Assembly: GCA_017991835.1 (NCBI GenBank)
Contig: JAGOPY010000011.1
Location: 1-64,000 of the forward strand
Length of the DNA: 64,000 nucleotides
Source: Bacteroidales bacterium
GTDB lineage: Bacteria > Bacteroidota > Bacteroidia > Bacteroidales > JAGOPY01
Reading direction: 5' to 3'
The notes below the pieces were generated by a model that was given only the letters and a program-made list of their open reading frames with translations, searched no databases and was not told the DNA's origin. A program made the translations under genes and the position numbers. Below are positions 34,296 through 41,595 of the stretch, piece after piece. Each line of letters begins with the position of its first letter. The stretch's first letter is position 1.

Positions 34296-35498
34296 TCAAA
34301 ACTCCTCAAACAGGAAGTTATTAAACGGATAGATTTTTGTGTGGATCTTCCTGACCTCCTCGTATAACATGTTTTTGAATTCCTCCAGGTTAACTTTTTG
34401 TGTTGCCGAAAGAAAGATCGAGGGGTAATGGCTGTTGCTCATCCAGGTTTTTTTCAGGTCATCCAGGCTCAGGTTCTCTTTGCCGGAAGGGGTGAGGTCG
34501 AACGGGTCTTTCTCCACGAAGGTGTAAGCATCGATCTTGTTGAACAGCATAATAACCGGCTTATTGCTGGCACCGATCTCCGACAGGGTCTGGTTGACTA
34601 CGGCGATCTGCTCTTCGAAATGGGGATGCGAAATGTCGGCTATATGGACGAGCAGGTCGGCCTCGCGCACCTCGTCGAGCGTCGATTTAAACGATTCCAC
34701 CAGGCTGTGCGGCAGTTTCCGGATGAAGCCCACGGTGTCGGTCAGCAGGAACGGCAGGTTGCCGATCACTACTTTCCGGACGGTTGTGTCGAGGGTGGCG
34801 AAGAGCTTGTTCTCGGCGAACACATCCGATTTGCTCAGCAGGTTCATGACGGTTGATTTGCCGACATTGGTGTACCCGACCAGGGCGACGCGCACCAGCT
34901 CTTTCCTCCCTTTTCGCTGCGTGGTCTTGATCTTATCGATCTCTTTCAGCTTTTCTTTGAGAAGGGCAATCCGGTCGCGGACGATCCGGCGGTCGGTTTC
35001 GATTTCCCGTTCCCCCGGGCCGCGCAACCCGATGCCACCCTGCTGCCGCTCCAGGTGGGTCCACATCCGTGTGAGCCGGGGAAGGAGGTATTCGTACTGC
35101 GCCAGCTCCACCTGTGTGCGGGCGTGGGCAGTCCGCGCACGTCGGGCAAAGATATCCAGGATCAGGCTATTCCGGTCGAGCACCTTGATTCCCAGCTCTT
35201 TCTCCACGTTCCGGGACTGGGAGGGGGTGAGTTCGTCGTCGAAAATAGCGATGTTGATATCCTCGTTTTTAACGAATTCTTTGATCTCGTTGAGTTTCCC
35301 CTGGCCGATGTAGGTCCGCTGGTCGGGCAGGTCGATTCGCTGGATGAACCGTTTGACGGCCACTCCGCCGGCGGTATCGACCAGGAAAGCCAGTTCGTTC
35401 AGGTAATCGTTGATCCGGTCGGCATCAAAGCGGTTTTTAACCAGTCCGATCAGGACGGCCCGTTCGACGACCGGTTTTATGATAATTCCTTTAGGCAT
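34296..35498 (-). CDS. hflX: GTPase HflX
   Basis: A 400-residue TRAFAC-class GTPase that binds and splits stalled ribosomes. The N-terminal HflX domain includes DRNSLILDIFARRARTAHA and GIGLRGPGEREIETDRR, both family signatures. The G domain has G1 GYTNVGKST, G3 DTVGFI and G4 NKID. Length is normal. The leader between a -7 box at 35551-35558 and the ATG holds two tandem hairpins (GGGTTTCCAACCC), which could affect expression. The gene originally lay directly downstream of the KamA-like gene, before the IS4 element came between them. Confidence 0.95.
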   Translation of the reverse strand: MPKGIIIKPVVERAVLIGLVKNRFDADRINDYLNELAFLVDTAGGVAVKRFIQRIDLPDQRTYIGQGKLNEIKEFVKNEDINIAIFDDELTPSQSRNVEKELGIKVLDRNSLILDIFARRARTAHARTQVELAQYEYLLPRLTRMWTHLERQQGGIGLRGPGEREIETDRRIVRDRIALLKEKLKEIDKIKTTQRKGRKELVRVALVGYTNVGKSTVMNLLSKSDVFAENKLFATLDTTVRKVVIGNLPFLLTDTVGFIRKLPHSLVESFKSTLDEVREADLLVHIADISHPHFEEQIAVVNQTLSEIGASNKPVIMLFNKIDAYTFVEKDPFDLTPSGKENLSLDDLKKTWMSNSHYPSIFLSATQKVNLEEFKNMLYEEVRKIHTKIYPFNNFLFEEF

Positions 35499-35505
35499 TC
35501 AAACA

Positions 35506-35534
35506 GGGTTGGAAACCCATAGGGTTGGAAACCC
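35506..35534 (-). repeat. Tandem pair of GGGTTTCCAACCC hairpins in the hflX leader
   Basis: Two exact copies of the 13-bp hairpin (35506-35518 and 35522-35534) are separated by three bases. They end 7 nt before the hflX ATG on the minus strand. They lack a T tract in the hflX direction, so they are not simple terminators of incoming transcription. On the + strand the second copy is followed by TTTT. Confidence 0.75.
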
Positions 35535-35550
35535 TTTTCCGATTTTCCGG

Positions 35551-35558
35551 CAAAGATA
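35551..35558 (-). promoter_or_regulatory. -7 box for hflX
   Basis: The minus strand reads TATCTTTG, a TAnnTTTG match, 52 nt before the hflX ATG. Transcription starting just downstream would include both hairpins in the leader. The box lies outside the IS element. Confidence 0.55.
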
Positions 35559-35577
35559 ATCAGAAATAATACCAAAT

Positions 35578-36936
35578 CACAGCTGTCCAAAATATTTTTT
35601 AAAGATAATTATTTAGCCTGATAATCAGACACGTAATTTTCAATTTCATTGCATTTTAAATTCAATCCCCCTCCAGGAATAATAATAGTTGATCGGTTTT
35701 AACGCTATTTGGACGGACAAATGGCTCATTGATCCACGCCCACAAGTCAATTTTTACAAATAAGTTCAATCTGATAAAGGTGATCAGGTTGGACATGTGC
35801 CATTGATATTGTGCCTTGGTTTTAAGGTAAGTCAAGAGCAGTATCGTGATCAGGGCAGTCCAGATTTGTATCTGAACCGCATTCTCGGATGTTCCGACGA
35901 ATGATTTGATTTTCAGGTTCTGTTTGATCATCTTAAAAAAAGCCTCAATGTTCCACCGCTCCTTGTAAATCATCGCCACAGTGGTTGCTGTCCAAGATCG
36001 GTTATTGGTGATGAAAACCAGTTGCTGTTGATTCTTTTCGTCCCAATACCTGACCATTCTAAGCATTTTGGGGTATTCTTCCCGGGCTTTTGTTCCTTTC
36101 AGGCGGATGTTGCAGTCCTGAAGCACATTCTTATCCTTTTCATCTGATATATCAAAGTCCTCAACGATTTCGTAATCCAAATTGTCTTTGGCTCGGGTCA
36201 CAAACCAGTTGTTCATGCTGTCCAAATTATACCACCAGGAAAAATCGTAGTAGCCCATGTCGAACACCAGAATACTATCCGATGGCAATCTCATTTTTCG
36301 GGCGACCTTAATTTCATGTACGTTTCCATGGGTTAGGTCCGCGAAAGCCGGCAAGCAGCCCTCGTAATCCAGCAGCAGGTGCAATTTGACCGCCCCTTTG
36401 CGGGTGCGAAATTTAGCCCAGTCGTAAAGGGAAAGCGAAAGGGAGATCACGCTGGCATCCAACAGAAATACCTTGCGTTTAATTCTTTTTAAGGCAGGCT
36501 TATAGAACTTAGTCTGAGTACGCAGGTGCTCGGCGAGGGCGTAGTAAAACTCCTGAAAAATCTCATAGCTGCGATGTTCATTCACATAAGATACAGTGGA
36601 CTTAGATGGCGCCTGACTGCAGCCCAGGTGAACAATATTACCTGTGATGCTGCGCAAACCGTTGGAAATATCTCTGACTGAGTTGGCATGACCTAAATGG
36701 CAGAAAAGCATACTGACCAGATGAGTCCAACTGTCGATACCCTTGCTGTACTTATCTGTCTTATGCTCATTAACAATCCTGCTAAACAACTCTCTTGGTA
36801 TAATACTGGTGATTTGAGAGAAAAGTGATAATTTTACCATAGGGATTGGTTTTTGTCGCTATTGTAAAATTACCCCTTCGTGGGGTATCTCCAATCCCTA
36901 CTTTATTTTTCTTGCAATTTATTTTGGACGGATGTG
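35578..36936 (-). mobile_element. IS4-family insertion sequence, complete
   Basis: A 1359-bp element. Left end CACAGCTGTCCAAAATA (35578-35594) and right end, read inward, CACATCCGTCCAAAATA (36920-36936) are inverted repeats matching at 15 of 17 positions. It is flanked by a perfect 9-bp direct repeat, ATACCAAAT (35569-35577 and 36937-36945), the target duplication. One full transposase gene lies inside. The right end supplies the last five codons and the stop of the KamA-like gene. Confidence 0.92.
35662..36840 (-). CDS. IS4-family DDE transposase
   Basis: A 392-residue transposase that cuts and joins the ends of the surrounding element. An N-terminal DNA-binding part (FCHLGHANSVRDISNGL) precedes the catalytic RNase H-like domain with D128 (LLDASVISL), D194 (LVFDMGYYDF) and E299. 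The IS4 signature Y-x2-R-x3-E-x6-K is exact: Y292, R295, E299, K306. No frameshift or truncation is seen, so the enzyme may be active. The gene fills almost the whole element, as in other single-gene IS4 members. GC content looks lower than in the neighbours, which fits foreign origin. Confidence 0.95.
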   Translation of the reverse strand: MVKLSLFSQITSIIPRELFSRIVNEHKTDKYSKGIDSWTHLVSMLFCHLGHANSVRDISNGLRSITGNIVHLGCSQAPSKSTVSYVNEHRSYEIFQEFYYALAEHLRTQTKFYKPALKRIKRKVFLLDASVISLSLSLYDWAKFRTRKGAVKLHLLLDYEGCLPAFADLTHGNVHEIKVARKMRLPSDSILVFDMGYYDFSWWYNLDSMNNWFVTRAKDNLDYEIVEDFDISDEKDKNVLQDCNIRLKGTKAREEYPKMLRMVRYWDEKNQQQLVFITNNRSWTATTVAMIYKERWNIEAFFKMIKQNLKIKSFVGTSENAVQIQIWTALITILLLTYLKTKAQYQWHMSNLITFIRLNLFVKIDLWAWINEPFVRPNSVKTDQLLLFLEGD

Positions 36937-38730
36937 ATACCAAATGGACTTGTACTCTTCCGGGTCCTCTCCATCTGCCTTTAATCTCATAAGGTACTTA
37001 TAAATAGAAACATCGGTATAGATAAAATCATCCACCAGCGTCACTTTGGATTCCCAGGGAAAAAACCTGTAAACCCGCTGACCCTGGCTGTTGATCATGA
37101 TGAGTTCATGGTCCTGCCAGGCCCTCAGGTGCGATTTGCCCAGCTTCGGCACATTGAAAACCGGTTCATCGGTGCGGGCCAGCCCCGGCAGGAAACGGGC
37201 CTCCTCTTTCCGTTCCTGGCTGATACGAGCTATGGGAACCCTGAAATCGGATGTCTCCTCTTTACCTTTCGTATTGAAGGTATAATAAGGATCCACCCCG
37301 GCCAGCTTAAGCTGTTTTCGAAGCGCACACGATGCAAACCGGGAACTGTTATAATACGTGAAAACCTGCTGATTGTATATGCTGATACCCGCCCGGCGAA
37401 TTCTCCCAATGGCAGAAACCGCTTCGGGAGTGATCTCCATCGGATGCTCAAAATGAGTGACAATGCATATCTCGCGTTTTCCGGGCCGGTGAAATTTCCT
37501 GAGAATCCGGATAAAGCTATCGCCTATCCGCATCGGCAGTGTGACCAGCACCCGCGTTCCGATCCTGATCCTCTCTACATGACCGATTTCAGAAAGCGAT
37601 TGCATAATGTTCTCTATGTAATCATCCCCGAGAATCAGCGGATCGCCGCCGGTTATCAGCACTTCCGAAATATTTTCGTTGTTCCGGATCCAGTCGATTG
37701 CGGCAGCGGTTTTATTTCGTGTCGCCTTCGATTCCCTCATGGGTTTAACCTCCCAGTTGCGCTGGCAATAAACGCAAAGCTGGGGGCAGATATCGACAGG
37801 TTTGAGAATGACGATTTGCGGATAACGCCGGGTGATGGCTTCTGCCGGACTGGTTGATCGTTCACCCATAAAATCCATATCGAAACCCGACTTCCTGTTT
37901 TTGTCGACGTTGAGGCAATAATTCGCACTGGGCAGCACCTGGGCCCTGATGGCACTGTCATCCTTTGTCCTGCCTTTCCGGTTAAAAAGTGAGAGGTAGT
38001 AGGGAGTGATTTGAAACGGTACCCGGTACCTTTCTGCATATTCAAGCCCAAGCCGTTCGTCCTCATCCAGCATGACCAGCTTTTCAAGAGTATTCGGGGT
38101 TGTGATGATATGTTTGAGATGCCATTTGTAATCACGCCAGTCATCCTCTGCTGCCTGGTAATAATCAAGTATCGCCTTCCTGGCCGCTTTTCTGTCATGG
38201 ATCACCTCCGGATCAAGACCATGGCGGTAATGCCGGAGATGATCATCCATTCGCCGGGCATATTCATCCAGCTTTATCGACCTGAGCTGAGAAGCTTTTC
38301 TGTTGTCGGAAGGCAGTTTAAAGCTGTCATCCGTAATGCCTGATTTGGCATGTACACCATTAAAAAGAAAAATAAACTCTGCCAGAAAACTTTCGGAAAC
38401 AGGAATTTCCGGCTCACTATTCAGTGCAAGATCGCGGAGGACCTTTAGCGCTGAGAAATCTGCAATTTTCTCATTTTCTGTTCGGATCACGTTTTTAAGG
38501 ACCCGGATGCATTCTTTGGCATTTGTTTTTTCGATGATGTGGAAATCTTTGTATTCCTTCTCCGAATGAATGTTGAAATAATGCCTTTCCAGTCCGTTCA
38601 GATATTCAAAGAGATTCTCCCTGGCATCGGCCACATCAGACGATTTTTTCAGAAGGGCCCTGATTTCCGGGTTGGCCTCCCATAATTTTTTTTTGAGTTG
38701 ATCTTTCGATAATGATGCTATTTTATTCAT
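36919..38730 (-). CDS. KamA-family radical SAM protein, C-terminus altered by IS insertion
   Basis: A 603-residue protein related to lysine 2,3-aminomutase. The [4Fe-4S] cluster motif is C315-x3-C319-x2-C322 (DICPQLCVYC), preceded by RYPQIVILKP and followed by ITGGDPLILGDD, a KamA-type sequence. Lysine aminomutases are about 400-450 residues; here an extra N-terminal helical region of about 230 residues is present. The PLP-lysine loop of classical enzymes is not clear; FNVPKLGKSHL lies in that place. The substrate is therefore unknown. An IS4 element has entered at the 3' end: the protein now ends WYHIRPK, while the pre-insertion reading would have ended WYYF with a TGA at 35561-35563. Confidence 0.82.
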   Translation of the reverse strand: MNKIASLSKDQLKKKLWEANPEIRALLKKSSDVADARENLFEYLNGLERHYFNIHSEKEYKDFHIIEKTNAKECIRVLKNVIRTENEKIADFSALKVLRDLALNSEPEIPVSESFLAEFIFLFNGVHAKSGITDDSFKLPSDNRKASQLRSIKLDEYARRMDDHLRHYRHGLDPEVIHDRKAARKAILDYYQAAEDDWRDYKWHLKHIITTPNTLEKLVMLDEDERLGLEYAERYRVPFQITPYYLSLFNRKGRTKDDSAIRAQVLPSANYCLNVDKNRKSGFDMDFMGERSTSPAEAITRRYPQIVILKPVDICPQLCVYCQRNWEVKPMRESKATRNKTAAAIDWIRNNENISEVLITGGDPLILGDDYIENIMQSLSEIGHVERIRIGTRVLVTLPMRIGDSFIRILRKFHRPGKREICIVTHFEHPMEITPEAVSAIGRIRRAGISIYNQQVFTYYNSSRFASCALRKQLKLAGVDPYYTFNTKGKEETSDFRVPIARISQERKEEARFLPGLARTDEPVFNVPKLGKSHLRAWQDHELIMINSQGQRVYRFFPWESKVTLVDDFIYTDVSIYKYLMRLKADGEDPEEYKSIWYHIRPK

Positions 38731-38952
38731 TGTTAATGAATTTAAAATGATTGATCCATATGTGAACCAGCTTTCTGCTGAAATAAAATCAATGATAACG
38801 GGGAAAAAGAATAAAACTGGTAGTCATCTGAAGACAGATGTCCAAAGATGCTAATTAGATGTCAAATAATCAATAAGATACAAGATCTGTTCAGCATTAA
38901 CCCGTTATTGAACGGCTAAAAATAAGAAAAAAAATTGAAATAGCCAAAAAAA

Positions 38953-38970
38953 GGGTTGGAAACCCTTTTT
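38953..38970 (-). terminator. Terminator of trpS, GGGTTTCCAACCC family
   Basis: On the minus strand the trpS stop is followed at once by the hairpin GGGTTTCCAACCC (38965-38953) and TTTTTTT, a rho-independent form. The other strand also ends in TTTTT, so it could act both ways. The gap to the KamA-like gene (38731-38968) holds nothing else that I can name. Confidence 0.8.
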
Positions 38971-39964
38971 AGAACTCCCTGAAACCGATGATCCTTCGGA
39001 TGTCGGAAATGGTTTTCCGGGCGCTTTCGCGGGCCTTGTCGCGGCCCAGCATGGCCACCTTGTGCAGGTAGGCGTCGTTGCCCGAAAGCTCTTTGATCTT
39101 TTCGCGGAACGGTTCGGTGAACGATACCATGTCTTCCGCCAGCTGCTTTTTCAGGTCGCCGTAACGGATCGTGCAGTTGTTGTACTGCTCGTCGAAAAAG
39201 GCGACGGTTTCGGGTTTCGATACGACTTTCATCAACTGGAACAGGTTTTCGATAGGCTCGGGCCTGGCCTGGTTCTTTTCTGTCGGGCCGGCGTCGGTCA
39301 CGGCGCGCATCACTTTTTTCCGGATCACTCCGGGTTCGTCGGCCAGGAAAATGGCGTTGCCTTCCCCTTCCGATTTGCCCATCTTGCCGCTGCCGTCGAG
39401 CCCCGGTATCTTCACCAGGTTATCGCCGAAGTTGAAGGCGATCGGCTCGGGGAAGTACTCGTGGTTGTACATCCGGTTGAAGCGACGGGCGAAGGTGCGC
39501 GTCATTTCGAGATGCTGCTCCTGGTCTTTGCCGACCGGCACTTTCGTGGCGCGGTGAATGATGATATCGGCCGCCATCAGCGTGGGATAGGTAAGGAGGC
39601 CGGCGTTGATGTTCTCGGGTTGTTTACGGATCTTTTCTTTGAAAGATGTGCACCGTTCCAGTTCGCCGACATAGGCGTTCATATTCAGGAGCAGGTAGAG
39701 CTCGGCCGTTTCGGGAAGGTCGCTCTGGATGTAGAGGGTTGCCTTCTCCGGGTCGAGGCCGCTGGCCAGGTATTCCACCAGCACCTGCTTCACGTTGCCG
39801 TGAAGGTCGGCAGGGGTGGGGTGGGTGGTTAACGAATGATAATCGGCGATAAAGAAATAGCAATGATGTTCATTCTGCATCTTGACGAAGTTCTGCAGAG
39901 CGCCGAAATAATTTCCAAGGTGAAGGTTTCCGGTAGGACGGATACCGCTGACGACTGTTTCCAT
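38969..39964 (-). CDS. trpS: Tryptophanyl-tRNA synthetase
   Basis: A 331-residue class I aminoacyl-tRNA synthetase charging tRNA-Trp. It shows the HIGH-type motif TGNLHLGNYFGAL near the start, the tryptophan pocket and ATP-binding segment AYVGELERCTSFKEK and VPVGKDQEQHLEMTR, and the KMSKS-type loop GKMGKSEGEGN. Length is normal for the short bacterial type. A -7 box ends 4 nt before the ATG, so the mRNA may be nearly leaderless. A GGGTTTCCAACCC terminator follows the stop directly, and a short repeat array lies upstream of the promoter. Confidence 0.97.
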   Translation of the reverse strand: METVVSGIRPTGNLHLGNYFGALQNFVKMQNEHHCYFFIADYHSLTTHPTPADLHGNVKQVLVEYLASGLDPEKATLYIQSDLPETAELYLLLNMNAYVGELERCTSFKEKIRKQPENINAGLLTYPTLMAADIIIHRATKVPVGKDQEQHLEMTRTFARRFNRMYNHEYFPEPIAFNFGDNLVKIPGLDGSGKMGKSEGEGNAIFLADEPGVIRKKVMRAVTDAGPTEKNQARPEPIENLFQLMKVVSKPETVAFFDEQYNNCTIRYGDLKKQLAEDMVSFTEPFREKIKELSGNDAYLHKVAMLGRDKARESARKTISDIRRIIGFREF

Positions 39965-39968
39965 GGTG

Positions 39969-39976
39969 CAAAGATA
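39969..39976 (-). promoter_or_regulatory. -7 box for trpS, adjacent to its start codon
   Basis: The minus strand reads TATCTTTG, a TAnnTTTG match, only 4 nt before the ATG at 39964. With the usual spacing to +1, transcription would begin at or next to the A of the ATG, giving a leaderless message. Confidence 0.6.
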
Positions 39977-39985
39977 GTGAAATTA

Positions 39986-40022
39986 GTCTTCGGTCGGCAG
40001 TTAGCGGTCGGCAGTCGTCAGT
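39986..40022 (-). repeat. Imperfect CGGTCGGCAGT repeat upstream of trpS
   Basis: CGGTCGGCAGTTAG is followed by CGGTCGGCAGTCGTCAGT. The unit CGGCAGT is the reverse complement of the ACTGCCG unit in the array upstream of gldE. It lies between the trpS promoter and the stop of the next gene. Confidence 0.5.
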
Positions 40023-41577
40023 TGACGATAACCTTCCCCGTATATCGCCTCCCCTTCCTATCCGTCACCACCACCACATACATCCCCGGCGGATAACCCG
40101 ACACATCCAAAACAAGCATCCGGTTCACCGGTACCTCTCCTTGTCCCCCTATCTCCTCGTCTCCTCGTCTCCCGGTCTCCACCTCCCTTCCAAACACATC
40201 ATAAACAGCTATCTCAACTTTCCCTGAAGCTACAATATCCGGCAAAGTCAGCGCTACCCAATCTTCGGCCGGATTCGGCGAAATTTTTACAGTGGATTCG
40301 TATTCTTCCCGGGTGGGCAGTTCATCGATATTCACAAACAGGTCGCAATCCAGGTCCATGGTATCCGATTGGATTTCATAGGGACACAGGCTGTCGTACG
40401 TCATCGGTTGGGTGTAGAGGGTGTCGTCTTCGAGGCTGGCGTTCATTTTCCATAAGTAGATGTCCCAATAGTTGGATGGCATGTAATCCCCTGTTACAAG
40501 TACTTTATTGTCACTTGATTGCATTATTGCTTTTGGATATTTATTATAATGAATAAGCGTCCGCCGGTTAATGATATTACCTAATGTATCCGTTTTAAGG
40601 ACATCACTGTACCCATCTTCGACATTACTTGACGTTCTCCATTGGATCCCGGTGATAAGTGACGTATCGCCATATAAAATCATAGGCTCCGCGCCCCCGC
40701 CTTGCAATGTATCTCCAAGTAAATATACCTGGTAGATTTTGTTCCCGGAGTTATCAAATTTAAATATTGAGGGAGTCATGTTGTAACCCGGACCAGCAAA
40801 TCCACCTGCGCTATAAAACATATCATTTGAGGTTTCTATTACCTGATTGGCTCCTCCATAACCACCATTCCATTTGAGATCCCAAATTTGAATGCCGACA
40901 GTATCGGTTTTGATCCAATAGGCAAATGGCCCTGGTCCCCGATGTCCTGAGACAATAATATTGCTATCTGATGTATATAGCAAATTGTATCCTTCTTCAT
41001 TAACAATAGTTGAATCCTCCTGGGCCAGTTTCTGAATCCAGACCGGTTCTCCTGTTTGATCCAATTTAATTAAATTTATTCTGGCATACGATTCCCCATC
41101 ACCGTAATATTTCAGCAGCCCCATATAACTCCCATCAGGTAATTTAATAATCTCCATTGCCAGATTGTAATCAGGGCTGGGTAATACCCGACACCACTCA
41201 ACTTCACCGCAGGTGTTCAATTTAACAAACAACGGATCAAAGTCACCCGTGTACTTTGAGGTTCCCCCACAAAATATCAGCCCCCCATCATTTGCAATTT
41301 CTGAACGGGATACCCAAAACTGGTTATTTTGATCACCGATTTTCTTCCACCAGAGAGTATTTCCATTTATGTCTGTTTTGATGATCCATATATACCGGCA
41401 AAAACCATAAGGCAAATAAATAAACCCTGATAATATGATTCCTTGATCGTATGTTTCATTCATGTCATTTACCAGTGCATGGAAATTATCTCCGTATATT
41501 TTCGGCCATTCCTGGGAATAGGCATTCTGAGTTATCAGAAATACGGAAAGTATCAATATGATAATTTTACTTTTCAT
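40018..41577 (-). CDS. Large T9SS-secreted protein of unknown function
   Basis: A 519-residue secreted protein. The start at 41577 gives a signal peptide (MKSKIIILILSVFLITQNAYSQ). The body has repeated WxxxxxTDxxGNxxW-like blades (IWIIKTDINGNTLWWKKIG, FVKLNTCGEVEWCRVLP, LIKLDQTGEPVWIQKLA, VLKTDTLGNIINRRTL), which resemble a beta-propeller common in Bacteroidota secreted proteins. The last 90 residues are a T9SS sorting domain (SPNPAEDW ... PPGMYVVVVTD). An insert in that domain (GRRGDEEIGGQGE) is encoded by repetitive DNA at 40136-40188. The gene follows the papain-like protease gene by 18 nt, so the two are probably co-transcribed. Confidence 0.82.
   Translation of the reverse strand: MKSKIIILILSVFLITQNAYSQEWPKIYGDNFHALVNDMNETYDQGIILSGFIYLPYGFCRYIWIIKTDINGNTLWWKKIGDQNNQFWVSRSEIANDGGLIFCGGTSKYTGDFDPLFVKLNTCGEVEWCRVLPSPDYNLAMEIIKLPDGSYMGLLKYYGDGESYARINLIKLDQTGEPVWIQKLAQEDSTIVNEEGYNLLYTSDSNIIVSGHRGPGPFAYWIKTDTVGIQIWDLKWNGGYGGANQVIETSNDMFYSAGGFAGPGYNMTPSIFKFDNSGNKIYQVYLLGDTLQGGGAEPMILYGDTSLITGIQWRTSSNVEDGYSDVLKTDTLGNIINRRTLIHYNKYPKAIMQSSDNKVLVTGDYMPSNYWDIYLWKMNASLEDDTLYTQPMTYDSLCPYEIQSDTMDLDCDLFVNIDELPTREEYESTVKISPNPAEDWVALTLPDIVASGKVEIAVYDVFGREVETGRRGDEEIGGQGEVPVNRMLVLDVSGYPPGMYVVVVTDRKGRRYTGKVIVN
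40136..40188 (+). repeat. CTCC-rich short-period repeat inside a T9SS sorting domain
   Basis: The + strand shows TCTCCTCGTCTCCTCGTCTC with flanking CTCC variants. It is translated in frame as a loop of about 15 residues in the sorting domain of the protein at 40018, absent from the other sorting domains in the window. Confidence 0.55.
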
Positions 41578-41595
41578 CGCCAGAAACATTAAGGA

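Noticed and set aside
39062..39832. 256-codon frame antisense to trpS
   Set aside because: Same reason: trpS has all its motifs and the antisense frame none.
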